DNA of 64,000 nucleotides from J095 sp964517605 (GTDB taxonomy: Bacteria > Chloroflexota > Anaerolineae > 4572-78 > J111), in contig CAZFCE010000016.1 in assembly GCA_964517605.1 (NCBI GenBank), forward strand, positions 56,076-120,075, read 5' to 3'. Of the stretch, positions 1-8,316 are shown piece after piece (position 1 is the stretch's first letter; each line of letters opens with the position of its first letter). Made by a program: the position numbers and the translations under genes. Below the pieces are notes generated by a model. It was not told where the DNA came from. It did not search any database and worked only from the letters and a program-made list of their open reading frames with translations.

Positions 1-737
1 GTCGTGCCGGCGGCCAACGCCGCGCCCAACGCCGCCTCAACTTTTTCCGGCGACCAATCCGGCTCCGGCGCGGCCCCGGCCACAACCAGAGTAAATTCAC
101 CGCGAGGTTCGCGGCTGCGCCATTCGGCCAGCGCGCCGTCTACCGTGCCGCGCCAAATTTCTTCGTGCAGTTTGGTTAACTCGCGGCACACCACCATGGC
201 CCGGCTGCCGCCAAAAATAGCGGCCATATCGCTTAACGCCGCCAGCAGCCGGTGCGGGGCTTCAAAACAAACCAACGTAACGGGCAACTGCCCAACTTCG
301 GCCAGCGCGCGTTGGCGGTCGCTGGTTTTACGCGGCAAAAAGCCCAAAAACATAAAACGATCCGTGGGCAAGCCGCTGGCCGATAGCGCCACCGGCACGG
401 CACTGGCGCCGGGCAGCGGCGTTACGCCATAACCGGCAGCCACCGCCGCCTGCACCAGCCGGTAGCCGGGGTCCGAAACCAGCGGTGTGCCGGCCTCGGA
501 CACCAGCGCAACATCGCCCTGCGCCAGCGCGGTTAAAATGCGCTCAAGCTGGCCCGGCGGGCTATGCTCAAAATAGCTGATGGTGGGGCAGGTAATTTCA
601 AAATGATTGAGCAGTTTAACGGTGGTGCGGGTATCTTCGGTGGCAATTAATGACACCTCTTTTAACACGCGCAGCGCCCGCAACGTAATATCTTCAAGGT
701 TGCCCAGCGGCGTGGGCACAATGTACAAAGTTCCCAT
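1..737 (-). CDS. rsmI: RsmI, 16S rRNA (cytidine-1402 2'-O)-methyltransferase, 3' end cut off by window edge
   Basis: Read on the minus strand from an ATG at 737, the protein begins MGTLYIVPTPLGNLEDIT and continues with ATEDTRTTVKLL, SEAGTPLVSDPG, LPGASAVPVALSASGLPTDRF and FLPRK. These are the hallmark blocks of the tetrapyrrole-methylase-fold RsmI family, which uses SAM to methylate the ribose of C1402 in the ribosomal decoding centre. About 245 residues are visible. The family is usually near 280, so the C-terminal part lies outside the window. The start lies 3 bases beyond the selA stop codon, so the two genes are probably co-transcribed, with rsmI last of the visible genes. Confidence 0.95.
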   Translation of the reverse strand, partial: MGTLYIVPTPLGNLEDITLRALRVLKEVSLIATEDTRTTVKLLNHFEITCPTISYFEHSPPGQLERILTALAQGDVALVSEAGTPLVSDPGYRLVQAAVAAGYGVTPLPGASAVPVALSASGLPTDRFMFLGFLPRKTSDRQRALAEVGQLPVTLVCFEAPHRLLAALSDMAAIFGGSRAMVVCRELTKLHEEIWRGTVDGALAEWRSREPRGEFTLVVAGAAPEPDWSPEKVEAALGAALAAGT

Positions 738-740
738 AAT

Positions 741-2150
741 TTATAGTTTCACCGGGGCAATTACATCCGGCAGCGCCGCCTTGAGCGCGGCCAGCAACGT
801 TTTATCCTGCCGGGGCAAAACGGTGCGGGGATCAAATAAAATCCGGTCGTTTTCAATCCTGGCGATAACCGGCGGCAGGTTAACCGGCTGGCGCAGCCGC
901 TCGGCCAGCGCAGTAACGGCATCGAGTGAAATGGCTAGCGCCCAGGTGGGCAGCGTTTGGCCGGGCAAACTGCCGCCGCCAACGGTAGACACCGTTTTAA
1001 CAACCTTGAACGAAACCCGCGCCAGGCTGGGTTCTTTTTGCAGCGCCGTTTGCCAGGCGCGCGCTCGCCGGGCCAAACCGGCCGGCGCGGCGGACATCAT
1101 TTGCCACACCGGGATTTCGGTGGTGGCCTTGTTTTCCCGGTAGGCCAGCAGCGTGGCCTGCAACGCCGCCAGCGTAATTTTATCAACCCGCAACGCCCGG
1201 ATAAGCGGATGCTTTTTTAGTTTTTCAAGCAGCGGTTTGCGCCCCAAAATCAACCCGGCCTGCGGGCCGCCCAGCAGTTTATCGCCGCTGGCGGTAACAA
1301 TGTCCACTCCGGCGGCCAGGCTTTCCTGGATGGTTGGTTCGTGGGCCAAACCAAAGGGAGTGGTATCCAGCAGCGTGCCAGAACCCAAATCTTCCATAAG
1401 CGGCAGGTTGTGCCGCCGGGCCAAATCGGACAGTTCGGCCAGCGCCGGCTGCGCCGTAAATCCGCTAATGCGGTAATTACTGGGATGCACCGCCAACAGC
1501 AGCCCGGTTTGGCCCGGCACAATGGCCTGTTTGTAATCCTGAGTGTAGGTGCGGTTGGTGGTGCCCACTTCAACCAAGTTACAGCCCGATTGCGCCATAA
1601 TCTCCGGCACTCGAAAGCCGCCGCCAATTTCAATCAACTGGCCCCGGCTGATAATCACCTCGGCGCCACGCGCCAGCGCCGAAAGCGCCAGCACCACCGC
1701 CCCGGCGTTGTTGTTGACCACCACCGCCGCTTCGGCTCCGGTGAGCCGGCAGAGCAAATCGGCGGCGTGTACATACCGAGACCCGCGCCCGCCGGAGGTC
1801 AAATCGTATTCCAGATTTAAGTAATCCGAGGCCGCCTGCTGCATGGCCAGTTTGGCCCGCTCACTGAGCAGCGCCCGGCCCAGATTGGTGTGAATAATCA
1901 CGCCGGTGGCATTGATGACCGGCTGCAACGATGGCCGGATTTCTGCCGCAACGCGCCCCACCACCGCCGGCACCAGCGCCGCTTCTACCCCGGACGGTTG
2001 GCCGGCTAAAATTTGCTGCCGGACCAGGTCGAGTTCGGCGCGGATGGCCGCCACTACCACGCGGTGGCCATGCACCGCCACCAGCGCCGCCAGTTCGGCA
2101 GTTTGGAGTAGTTTGTCAACGCTGGGCAAATTACGCAGTTCCGATTGCAT
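741..2150 (-). CDS. selA: SelA, L-seryl-tRNA(Sec) selenium transferase
   Basis: This 469-residue PLP enzyme converts seryl-tRNA(Sec) to selenocysteinyl-tRNA(Sec) using selenophosphate. The N-terminal LRNLPSVDKLL block, the INATGVIIHTNLGRALL block around residue 80-95 and the SGDKLLGGPQAG motif with the likely PLP lysine at K291 are all present at full family length. It sits 2 bases after the upstream small membrane protein and 3 bases before rsmI, suggesting one operon. No selB, selD or tRNA-Sec lies in this window, so whether the organism makes selenoproteins cannot be decided here. The assignment itself is strong. Confidence 0.95.
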   Translation of the reverse strand: MQSELRNLPSVDKLLQTAELAALVAVHGHRVVVAAIRAELDLVRQQILAGQPSGVEAALVPAVVGRVAAEIRPSLQPVINATGVIIHTNLGRALLSERAKLAMQQAASDYLNLEYDLTSGGRGSRYVHAADLLCRLTGAEAAVVVNNNAGAVVLALSALARGAEVIISRGQLIEIGGGFRVPEIMAQSGCNLVEVGTTNRTYTQDYKQAIVPGQTGLLLAVHPSNYRISGFTAQPALAELSDLARRHNLPLMEDLGSGTLLDTTPFGLAHEPTIQESLAAGVDIVTASGDKLLGGPQAGLILGRKPLLEKLKKHPLIRALRVDKITLAALQATLLAYRENKATTEIPVWQMMSAAPAGLARRARAWQTALQKEPSLARVSFKVVKTVSTVGGGSLPGQTLPTWALAISLDAVTALAERLRQPVNLPPVIARIENDRILFDPRTVLPRQDKTLLAALKAALPDVIAPVKL

Positions 2151-2152
2151 GC

Positions 2153-2530
2153 TTATTCTCGCGTTAGAAAAAAGACTTCAATCAAAATAAAGGCCAACCC
2201 CAGGATCGCGCCCATCATAAAACTCAGCTCGCGCACCAGTTGCAAATAGGCCACAATTACCCCAAACAAGCCCACCCAGGCGGCCTGTCGCACCAATCTG
2301 AATTTGTCCAGGTGCAGCCAGCCGGCTTTGGCAAACCGATAATTTAAGTAGGCCGCCGGCGGAACGGTGACAGCGCCTAAAAACAAAAACCAGCAGATAA
2401 AAAAGAGAACCTGCGGCAAGGCAAAAAGAGAATCAGGTTCCGGCCATAATAATGAAACCACACTGTATAATCCTCCCAAACTTAAAATGGCCAGAATTGT
2501 AGAAAGGAATACCCACCAGCGCAGGCGCAT
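2153..2530 (-). CDS. Small integral membrane protein, unknown function
   Basis: This 125-residue protein has about four hydrophobic segments (near residues 6-28, 38-60, 82-100 and 103-122), with charged residues between the second and third (YRFAKAGWLHLDKFRLVRQ). No catalytic motif or known family is recognised. It starts just after the origin region and its stop lies 2 bases before selA, so it is the first gene of a presumptive operon with selA and rsmI. Being in the operon does not imply a role in selenium metabolism. The ORF is judged real from its spacing and coherent membrane topology. Confidence 0.7.
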   Translation of the reverse strand: MRLRWWVFLSTILAILSLGGLYSVVSLLWPEPDSLFALPQVLFFICWFLFLGAVTVPPAAYLNYRFAKAGWLHLDKFRLVRQAAWVGLFGVIVAYLQLVRELSFMMGAILGLAFILIEVFFLTRE

Positions 2531-3249
2531 CAGTTATCCCAAACATAAAGTAATACCGTATTATACCCCAATTTGGGGTAATCGTCATGGAATATGTTAT
2601 TCACATGGTATTGTTTATTAATTAATTATAAGTAGTAATAAATAGTAGGCCCTGTGGATAAGTGGATAACGTCGCCCGGCGGCGACGGCTTATACTACAT
2701 CTTGTGTAAAATAGTTTTTACAAACCGGCATTTTGTTGTTGCCGCGCGTGGTTAGCTGTGGATGGCGGCTGGGGATAAAAACTAATAATTGTGGATAGAT
2801 AAATGGGGGAACATTTGTCAAATGGCTTAGAAATTAATGGACTCTACATCTTGGGTAACAAAAATACTTCGTCCTACATATTGTGGTGCTTTTGGATCGT
2901 AATTTTCTGGATTCTTAAAAATTTGGCGAGTTATCCCCATTTGGATGTACTTATCCACAGTTATCAAGCGGTTATCCACAGAACATGTGATACAAAAATA
3001 CGTTGCGGAGAGAATCCGGGGAATTTTTTACGGGTTACGCCTGGAAACTAAACTTGTTGTTAGTTGTCGGCGCAGGTTGCGCTCCTTTGGGGCTAACGAA
3101 AGCTAACATAAGTTATCCCCATTCAAGGATAACTTATCCACAGATATAAGCCGGGTTATCCACAAAAATTTAAGGAAAATGAAAAATAGTGGCTTTTTTA
3201 TAGAAAGCCACTCAATTATTATATTGAAGGAGAATTTTTTGCAGAGGCG
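2531..3249. other. oriC: Probable chromosomal replication origin (oriC) downstream of dnaA
   Basis: This AT-rich stretch of about 720 bases has no convincing gene. It contains five perfect DnaA boxes: TGTGGATAA at 2653-2661 and TTATCCACA at 2951-2959, 2972-2980, 3134-3142 and 3156-3164. Near matches lie at 2661-2669, 2790-2798, 2931-2939 and 3113-3121. The most AT-rich block, 2600-2648, abuts the first box pair. DnaA-box clusters flanking dnaA are the usual bacterial arrangement. A further perfect box lies upstream of dnaA at 5138-5146, so the origin could be bipartite. GC-skew inflection or marker-frequency data would be decisive. Confidence 0.85.
2600..2669 (-). other. Basal unwinding element-like motif: DnaA-box pair, GC spacer, DnaA-trios, AT-rich DUE
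   Basis: Read on the minus strand from 2669 to 2600, two overlapping DnaA boxes (2669-2661 and 2661-2653) are followed by GGGC (2652-2649). Next come trinucleotides CTA, CTA, TTT, one extra A, then TTA, CTA, CTT (2648-2630), and then an AT-only stretch. The complementary strand reads 3'-GAT GAT AAA-5' and so on, the DnaA-trio pattern described for Bacillus subtilis. The motif order is seen directly; the unwinding function is inferred. Confidence 0.65.
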
Positions 3250-4644
3250 TTAATAGAGGGGGGTATTGGAGTAAATGATTTCTCTGATGGCCAGCATCTC
3301 CCGCCTGAGGCGGTCGTTTTGCTCAATTTGCGACGCAATTTTCTCCCAACCGTGCATAATGGTGGTGTGATCGCGCCCTCCCAGCGCGTCACCAATTTGC
3401 GGCAACGACGCGCCCGTTTCTTCGCGGGCCAGATACATGGCCATTTGGCGCGCCGCCGACACATCTTTACTGCGGCCCCGGCTGATCAGCACTTCCGGGT
3501 CAACCCGGTAAAACGAGGCCACCGCTTTTACAATTTGGGTTACGGTGAGTTCGGCCTGCCGCGAGACAATATCTTGCAACGCGTCCGAGGCCAGTTCCAG
3601 GCTAATCGGCTGCCGCAACATGGCAGCGTGGGCAATTACTTTGTTGAGCGCGCCCTCCAGCTCGCGGATGTTGTTTTGGGCGCGGCGGGCCACAAATTCC
3701 ATCACGTCATCGGGCACGCTGGTAGCCAACGAATCGGCCTTAAAGCGCAAAATGGCAATCCGGGTTTCCAGGTCGGGCGGTTGAATGTCGGCCAGCAACC
3801 CCCACTCAAACCGGGAGCGCAGCCGTTCTTCCAGCGTGGTGATAGCTTTGGGCGGGCGATCACTGGAGAGCACGATTTGCCCGCCGGATGAGTGCAGCGC
3901 GTTAAAGGTGTGGAAAAATTCTTCCTGAGTGCTTTCTTTGCCGGCGATAAACTGAATGTCGTCAATCAGCAAAAAGTCGGTGGTGCGGTATTTTTCACGG
4001 AAAGAATCGGTTGATTGGGTGCGGATGGCGTTGATTAAATCGTTGGTGAAGGTTTCTGAGGTGGTGTAAATAACCCGTTTGCTTTGGGTAATGGCAAAAT
4101 GGGCAATGGCTTGCAACAAGTGGGTTTTGCCTAACCCCACCCCGCCGTACAAAAAGAGCGGGTTGTAGGCTTCGGCGGGCTTTTCGGCCACCGCCAGCGA
4201 GGCCGCATGCGCCAGCCGGTTTGACGCCCCCACAATAAACTGATCAAACGTGTACCGAGTATTTAACATAAACGGCTGCCTGCCTTTACCGTGATTCCCG
4301 TTGCCATTATTGGGGGCGGTAACAAACAAAGATGCGGCCTGAAAATCGTGGTGCACTTCGTGCGGTTCGGTTTCTTGGGCATCGGTTTCGGTGCTGGTAT
4401 CTATTTCAAATTGAATTTCAACTTTGTGGCCCAGAACGCTGGTAACGGTACGGCTAATTGTATTGAATAATCGGTTTTCCAGCCAATCTTTGGCAAAAGG
4501 GTTTTTAGTGCCAATCACCAAATGATGGTCATTCTGAGCAATAATGCGGGTGTCTTTTAGCCACGTATCAAACGTGGCTCTGGTCATTTGTAATTGCAAC
4601 TGGCCCAACGTGGTTTGCCAGATTTGGTCCGTATTAATTGACAT
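3250..4644 (-). CDS. dnaA: DnaA, chromosomal replication initiator
   Basis: DnaA is the ATP-dependent initiator that binds DnaA boxes and melts the origin. The 464-residue protein shows domain I (IWQTTLGQLQLQMTRATFDTWL), a short variable linker rich in Asn/Gly, the AAA+ core with Walker A GGVGLGKTHLL and Walker B LLIDDIQF, and the C-terminal signature GGRDHTTIMHGWEKI. The ORF can be extended to 4701, but ATG 4644 (MSINTDQIW) aligns with family N-termini and has GGAG about 8 bases upstream. Perfect DnaA boxes lie on both sides of the gene, and a one-mismatch box (4682-4690) lies just upstream of the start. Autoregulation by DnaA is therefore plausible. Confidence 0.97.
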   Translation of the reverse strand: MSINTDQIWQTTLGQLQLQMTRATFDTWLKDTRIIAQNDHHLVIGTKNPFAKDWLENRLFNTISRTVTSVLGHKVEIQFEIDTSTETDAQETEPHEVHHDFQAASLFVTAPNNGNGNHGKGRQPFMLNTRYTFDQFIVGASNRLAHAASLAVAEKPAEAYNPLFLYGGVGLGKTHLLQAIAHFAITQSKRVIYTTSETFTNDLINAIRTQSTDSFREKYRTTDFLLIDDIQFIAGKESTQEEFFHTFNALHSSGGQIVLSSDRPPKAITTLEERLRSRFEWGLLADIQPPDLETRIAILRFKADSLATSVPDDVMEFVARRAQNNIRELEGALNKVIAHAAMLRQPISLELASDALQDIVSRQAELTVTQIVKAVASFYRVDPEVLISRGRSKDVSAARQMAMYLAREETGASLPQIGDALGGRDHTTIMHGWEKIASQIEQNDRLRREMLAIREIIYSNTPLY

Positions 4645-5283
4645 ACATAAATCTCCACTATTAGCAATACCCGCAAGGGGGCGTGGATAAAGTGACAACA
4701 AAATTAAAGGGCATGCCCAAAACCTGCAAAACGGGGCAACCCACAGAATAAATATTAAATTTTAACGGTGAATGCAGATTAAGAGATTTTGAGGAAAATC
4801 TCTGGTTACGGCCTTACTCACCCTAATTCAATCTGGAGAGTTTAGCTGGTAGGTGCGCCTATCAGCAGGTTGAAGTTCAAGTGTAAGAATTTGGTTTTTC
4901 TTGGAAACAGGGCGTGGCCAGCCTGTTTAAAAATCAACCCATCTCCCTCCTCTGATGTGGCACTATCAATATCGTTAAAGCGATGTTAAATCAACGTTAA
5001 ATATTTATAAAAATTCAACTGTACACCAAAGTGACTAGCATTTTATCAGACCTAGCCAATGCTTTCAATACCCGTACCTTAAAAAAGCGATAGCGGCTGC
5101 CGGTTTTAAGAATAGTTATGGTGAGTTAATTCACGAATGTGGATAAGTTGTTGATAACGGTAGTTAAATCTTGGGAAAGTTGAGGATAATTTGGGGATAA
5201 CTTTTGCGGCGTTTTGCCGGCGTATCCGGTTGAGACGCACGTTAGATTGCGCCACAGGCCGGTTTTTGCCCATGCCGGGTAGT
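4645..5283. other. Non-coding region upstream of dnaA with DnaA-box-like sites
   Basis: These roughly 640 AT-rich bases carry no credible gene. They hold one perfect DnaA box, TGTGGATAA at 5138-5146, a one-mismatch copy at 4682-4690, and several GGATAA/TTATC-type fragments between 5150 and 5205. This region must contain the dnaA promoter, though no clear -35/-10 pair was identified. It may form the second half of the origin. Confidence 0.6.
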
Positions 5284-6231
5284 TTAAATGATAAATTTTG
5301 ATAGCTGTTCGGCGATTTGCCGGCATTGATGGCGAATCATCCCCAGTGGCACATTGGTGCTGAGGGCCAGCGACAACAAAATACCGTCGGCCAGGGTAAG
5401 GGTGTACAGCCGGTAGGCTCCGCCTTCGTGGAGGCTTTGGGTAAACCGCCCGGTCCGTTCGCCCAAAAATGTGGCGGCTTGCGCGGCGGCCTGCGTGCTT
5501 TGCGCCACCAGCACCGCCAAATCCAGGCATTCTTCCCGGCTGAGCATGCCGGCGTGGGCAATTAAATCCGCCCCGGCAATTAACAAAATGGCTTCGGCCC
5601 GCACCTCTCGATTTAAATCGCCCAGGTAGCGTAAAATCTCGTTTTCGCTGGCGCGCAAAAACCGAATGGTTTCTTGCGGCACCACCGGCGGAGCCAGCAA
5701 GTTGGTGTCTATTTCCAGCGCCGGCGGCGCAGAAACAGGCACGGGTGGTGCGGCGACGCTAACGGCGGCGGGCGGCGCTTCCTTTTCGGTGGCAACCGGC
5801 GCGGGGGCGCTTTTAGCCGGCGGGGTAAAGGCCGGCATTACTGTAGCCGAAGGCGTGCGTTGCCGGCTGCGGCCCAGAGCTTTTTCAACCAGATCGGGCA
5901 AATCGCCCACAAAAAACGGTTTGGGCAAAATACCGTTAATGCCCAACTTGCTGTAGGCATCCGGCAACGCCTGGCCAATCAAGGGAATCATCATTATTTT
6001 TACTTCGCCTCTGGTTTCGCGGATGGCTTTTACCAGAATGCCGGGTTTCATATCGGTGATGCCCACATCAATAATAACCAGATCAAAACTTTGCTCAACC
6101 ACAGCCAATAAGGCATCGCTCCCGGAATGCACGCAGGTGGCAATATATTGCCCGGAATTCTGCAATCCTTCTGCCAGCATTACACCAAAGCCTTCGTCGC
6201 TATCTACTACCAAAATGTTGGGCTTTACCAT
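5284..6231 (-). CDS. Response-regulator receiver domain fused to a roadblock/LC7-like domain
   Basis: In this 315-residue protein, residues 1-120 form a receiver domain with the acidic pair in VVDSDE, the likely phospho-acceptor D55 in LVIIDVG and the conserved K104 in LPKPF. The usual Thr/Ser switch position is replaced in KIMMIPLIG. After an Ala/Pro-rich linker (about 125-180), residues 185-315 resemble a roadblock/LC7 (Mgl-type) fold, with EILRYLGDLNREVRAEAILLIAGADLIAHAG and LADGILLSLAL. Such domains bind small GTPases or form regulatory dimers. No partner kinase is adjacent. It lies between dnaA and the sigma/anti-sigma pair on the same strand. The receiver call is firm and the C-terminal call is by resemblance. 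Confidence 0.75.
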   Translation of the reverse strand: MVKPNILVVDSDEGFGVMLAEGLQNSGQYIATCVHSGSDALLAVVEQSFDLVIIDVGITDMKPGILVKAIRETRGEVKIMMIPLIGQALPDAYSKLGINGILPKPFFVGDLPDLVEKALGRSRQRTPSATVMPAFTPPAKSAPAPVATEKEAPPAAVSVAAPPVPVSAPPALEIDTNLLAPPVVPQETIRFLRASENEILRYLGDLNREVRAEAILLIAGADLIAHAGMLSREECLDLAVLVAQSTQAAAQAATFLGERTGRFTQSLHEGGAYRLYTLTLADGILLSLALSTNVPLGMIRHQCRQIAEQLSKFII

Positions 6232-6344
6232 GAGTACATCCGTGAGGTTTATTTTGAGGTTAATATTGAGGTTACTGTTAGCGTTTTTTCTTACGAATTA
6301 GTGGCATTTTAATGGATTTTGAACAAAAGTCAACAACGTTGGCG

Positions 6345-7391
6345 TTACTGTTTTTTGCCTTTTATAAAAACATAAACGGCAATTACCCCCAACGCCAAAA
6401 CAAAAAATAACAAAATACCGCCTAAACTTAAAAAATTAAAGGCTGATGCCGGTTTGGGCAGCTCTTTGACCGGCCCGGCGGCGGTTATAACCGGCGTTGG
6501 GGCGATAGTGACGGTGGCAGTTGCGATTGCCGGCGGTGTTGGTGTAGGTAAAGCGGTTCGCGTGGGTTGCGCCGTGGCGGTGGGCAAGACGGTTGCCGCT
6601 GCCGCCGCCGCAGCCGGCGGAGTGGCGGGTTCTGCCGGTAATGGTTGCCCGGCCAGGTTTTCTTGTTCTGGCATTGGGGCGGACTCTAATTGAACGGACC
6701 CTTCTGCCGGCACTTCGACTGCCAGCGCCGGCGGCGCGGCGGCTGCCGCACTTTTGGCCACGGGCGCTGCCGGTGCTGCGCCGCCGACGGCATCTTGCGC
6801 CAACATCATCTCCTGGTTAGCGGTGATTGGCGCTGCCGGCGGCGCGGCAGCTGCCGCCGCTTCGGCTTTTTCCTCTATAACTGCTGTGGCCACGGCGGTG
6901 GGTTGCGCTTCGATTGATTTTTTCATAACCGCCGGTTCGGTGGCCAACACTGCGGGCGCGGCAGGCGCTTTTGCTACCGTCTCCGCTGCTGCCTCTTTTT
7001 GTTGCGCCACCATTTGCGCCGGGGCGCTCTGGCTGCCCGAAAACTGCGTACCCCAAAAAAGCCCGCCGCCAACGGCTAAAACGCAGATTATTGCCGCCGC
7101 CGCGGCGGCCAATCCCCCTGCCCAGGCCGGTAGCCAAAAACGGCGTTTGGGCTGGGGTTGCACTTCGGTGGCGGTGAGCGTAAAGGGGCGCGGGGCCGGC
7201 ATTACCGGCAGACTGGCCAACAGCGTCACCGTTTGCCGCAACGAGGCCAAATCTGCCTGCAATTCGGGCGATTCGGCCAGCGCAGAATCTACCCGCGCGC
7301 GCTCGGCGGCGGTCACTTCACCGTCCAGATAAGGCGATAGCAACTCCCGGATTTCTTCGATATTTGGTTGCTGAGGTGTATTTGTCGCCAT
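6345..7391 (-). CDS. Membrane anti-sigma factor-like protein with a degenerate zinc-finger domain
   Basis: This 348-residue protein starts 11 bases after the ECF sigma factor stop, the usual position of a cognate anti-sigma factor. Residues 10-60 (IRELLSPYLDGEVTAAERARVDSALAESPELQADLASLR) follow the anti-sigma domain pattern, but the zinc ligands His, Cys, Cys are replaced (ALAESPEL). A membrane segment lies at about 93-117, followed by a long Ala/Pro/Thr-rich region and a second hydrophobic segment near the C-terminus (FNFLSLGGILLFFVLALGVIAVYVF). Two membrane spans would place both ends in the cytoplasm. Function is inferred mainly from context. Confidence 0.7.
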   Translation of the reverse strand: MATNTPQQPNIEEIRELLSPYLDGEVTAAERARVDSALAESPELQADLASLRQTVTLLASLPVMPAPRPFTLTATEVQPQPKRRFWLPAWAGGLAAAAAAIICVLAVGGGLFWGTQFSGSQSAPAQMVAQQKEAAAETVAKAPAAPAVLATEPAVMKKSIEAQPTAVATAVIEEKAEAAAAAAPPAAPITANQEMMLAQDAVGGAAPAAPVAKSAAAAAPPALAVEVPAEGSVQLESAPMPEQENLAGQPLPAEPATPPAAAAAAATVLPTATAQPTRTALPTPTPPAIATATVTIAPTPVITAAGPVKELPKPASAFNFLSLGGILLFFVLALGVIAVYVFIKGKKQ

Positions 7392-7402
7392 GATTGCTGC
7401 GT

Positions 7403-8002
7403 TTATTGCTTTCTATCTTCTAGACGATATTGGCCGGGCAAAAGTTCCTGTTGCGTGAGCAAAAAATCGCGCAAGCGCCGCCGCCCCCGGTTTAACCGAG
7501 ATTTAACCGTTCCCAACGGCTGTTCTATAATTTCGGCGGTTTCCAGGTAGCTTAGACCCTGCACGTCACACAAAACCACCACCACGCGCTGATCCTGCGG
7601 TAACTGGTTAATGCCCATTTGCAGCCACTCGGCCAGTTCGCCCCGGAGCATGCGCTCTTCGAGCGGCTCATCGGCATTCATCAGGCTGGCGCTGTGCTCA
7701 GGAGCCTCTTCTACCAAATCCTCCAGCGAAGTTGCCGGTCGGCGGTTGCTGTAGCGAAGGTGGTCGTAACAGGTGTTGGTCACAATGCGCAAAATCCAGC
7801 TTTTAAACGACCCGCCCTGGTATTGTCGCAACGATTTATACGCCTTTAAAAAGGCATCCTGGCAGGCATCGGCGGCGGCATCACTGGAGCCGGTAACGCG
7901 ATAAGCCACGTTGTAGGCGGTGCCCTGGTAGGCCATTACCAACTGGTTAAAGGCCGACAGGCTTCCTTTTTGCGCTTCAGAAATTATGCGAAGTTCATCC
8001 AT
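7403..8002 (-). CDS. ECF-family RNA polymerase sigma factor
   Basis: This 199-residue protein has sigma region 2 (FNQLVMAYQGTAYNVAYRVTGSSDAAADACQDAFLKAYKSL, then FKSWILRIVTNTCYDHLR) and region 4 (LPQDQRVVVVLCDVQGLSYLETAEIIEQPLGTVKSRLNRGRRRLRDFL). Length and domain order match extracytoplasmic-function sigma factors, which direct RNA polymerase to stress or envelope regulons. The adjacent downstream gene encodes a membrane anti-sigma-like protein, supporting release-on-signal control. The start ATG at 8002 is the only good option. The upstream gene on the other strand is tRNA-Leu, so the promoters diverge. Confidence 0.93.
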   Translation of the reverse strand: MDELRIISEAQKGSLSAFNQLVMAYQGTAYNVAYRVTGSSDAAADACQDAFLKAYKSLRQYQGGSFKSWILRIVTNTCYDHLRYSNRRPATSLEDLVEEAPEHSASLMNADEPLEERMLRGELAEWLQMGINQLPQDQRVVVVLCDVQGLSYLETAEIIEQPLGTVKSRLNRGRRRLRDFLLTQQELLPGQYRLEDRKQ

Positions 8003-8043
8003 GAGCTAAAATGGCCGGCCTTGTATCATTTGGCTTAGGCAAT

Positions 8044-8072
8044 TTGACGTATAATCTTACATCAATTATACT
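8044..8072 (+). promoter_or_regulatory. Sigma-70-type promoter for tRNA-Leu
   Basis: TTGACG at 8044-8049 and TATACT at 8067-8072 are separated by exactly 17 bases. The predicted start near 8079 lies about 13 bases upstream of the tRNA. Near-consensus and well placed. Confidence 0.8.
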
Positions 8073-8091
8073 TCTGAACTGTAAGACGTTC

Positions 8092-8173
8092 GCCGGAGTG
8101 GCGGAACAGGCAGACGCGCGCGACTCAAAATCGCGTGGAGAAATCCTTGTGGGTTCGATTCCCACCTCCGGCA
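8092..8173 (+). tRNA. tRNA-Leu (anticodon CAA)
   Basis: The acceptor stem is GCCGGAG (8092-8098) pairing with CTCCGGC (8166-8172), with discriminator A at 8173. The anticodon stem CGCGA/TCGCG (8119-8123 and 8131-8135) encloses loop CTCAAAA with CAA at 8126-8128, reading UUG. The T arm is GTGGG-TTCGATT-CCCAC (8149-8165). A long class II variable arm fits leucine. The 3' CCA is not encoded. Confidence 0.96.
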
Positions 8174-8237
8174 TTGATTATAACACCATTCATTATGATG
8201 TGCTAGGGCGATGTAACTTCGCTCACCGGGTAAGGTG

Positions 8238-8266
8238 AGGCCACCTCGTAGAGGCGGCCTTTAATT
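8238..8266 (+). terminator. Putative terminator after tRNA-Leu
   Basis: A hairpin with arms AGGCCACCTC (8238-8247) and GAGGCGGCCT (8251-8260), one A/C mismatch and a GTA loop, is followed by TTAATTTT. The T-tract is imperfect, so this is a moderate call. Confidence 0.5.
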
Positions 8267-8316
8267 TTGAATTCAAGGGTTTGTTTTTTTTTAGTAGTTA
8301 GTTTGTTTTTGCGCAG

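Noticed and set aside
2803..3051. Plus-strand open frame of 82 codons inside the origin region
   Set aside because: It overlaps three DnaA or DnaA-like boxes, has no ribosome-binding site and its product looks random.
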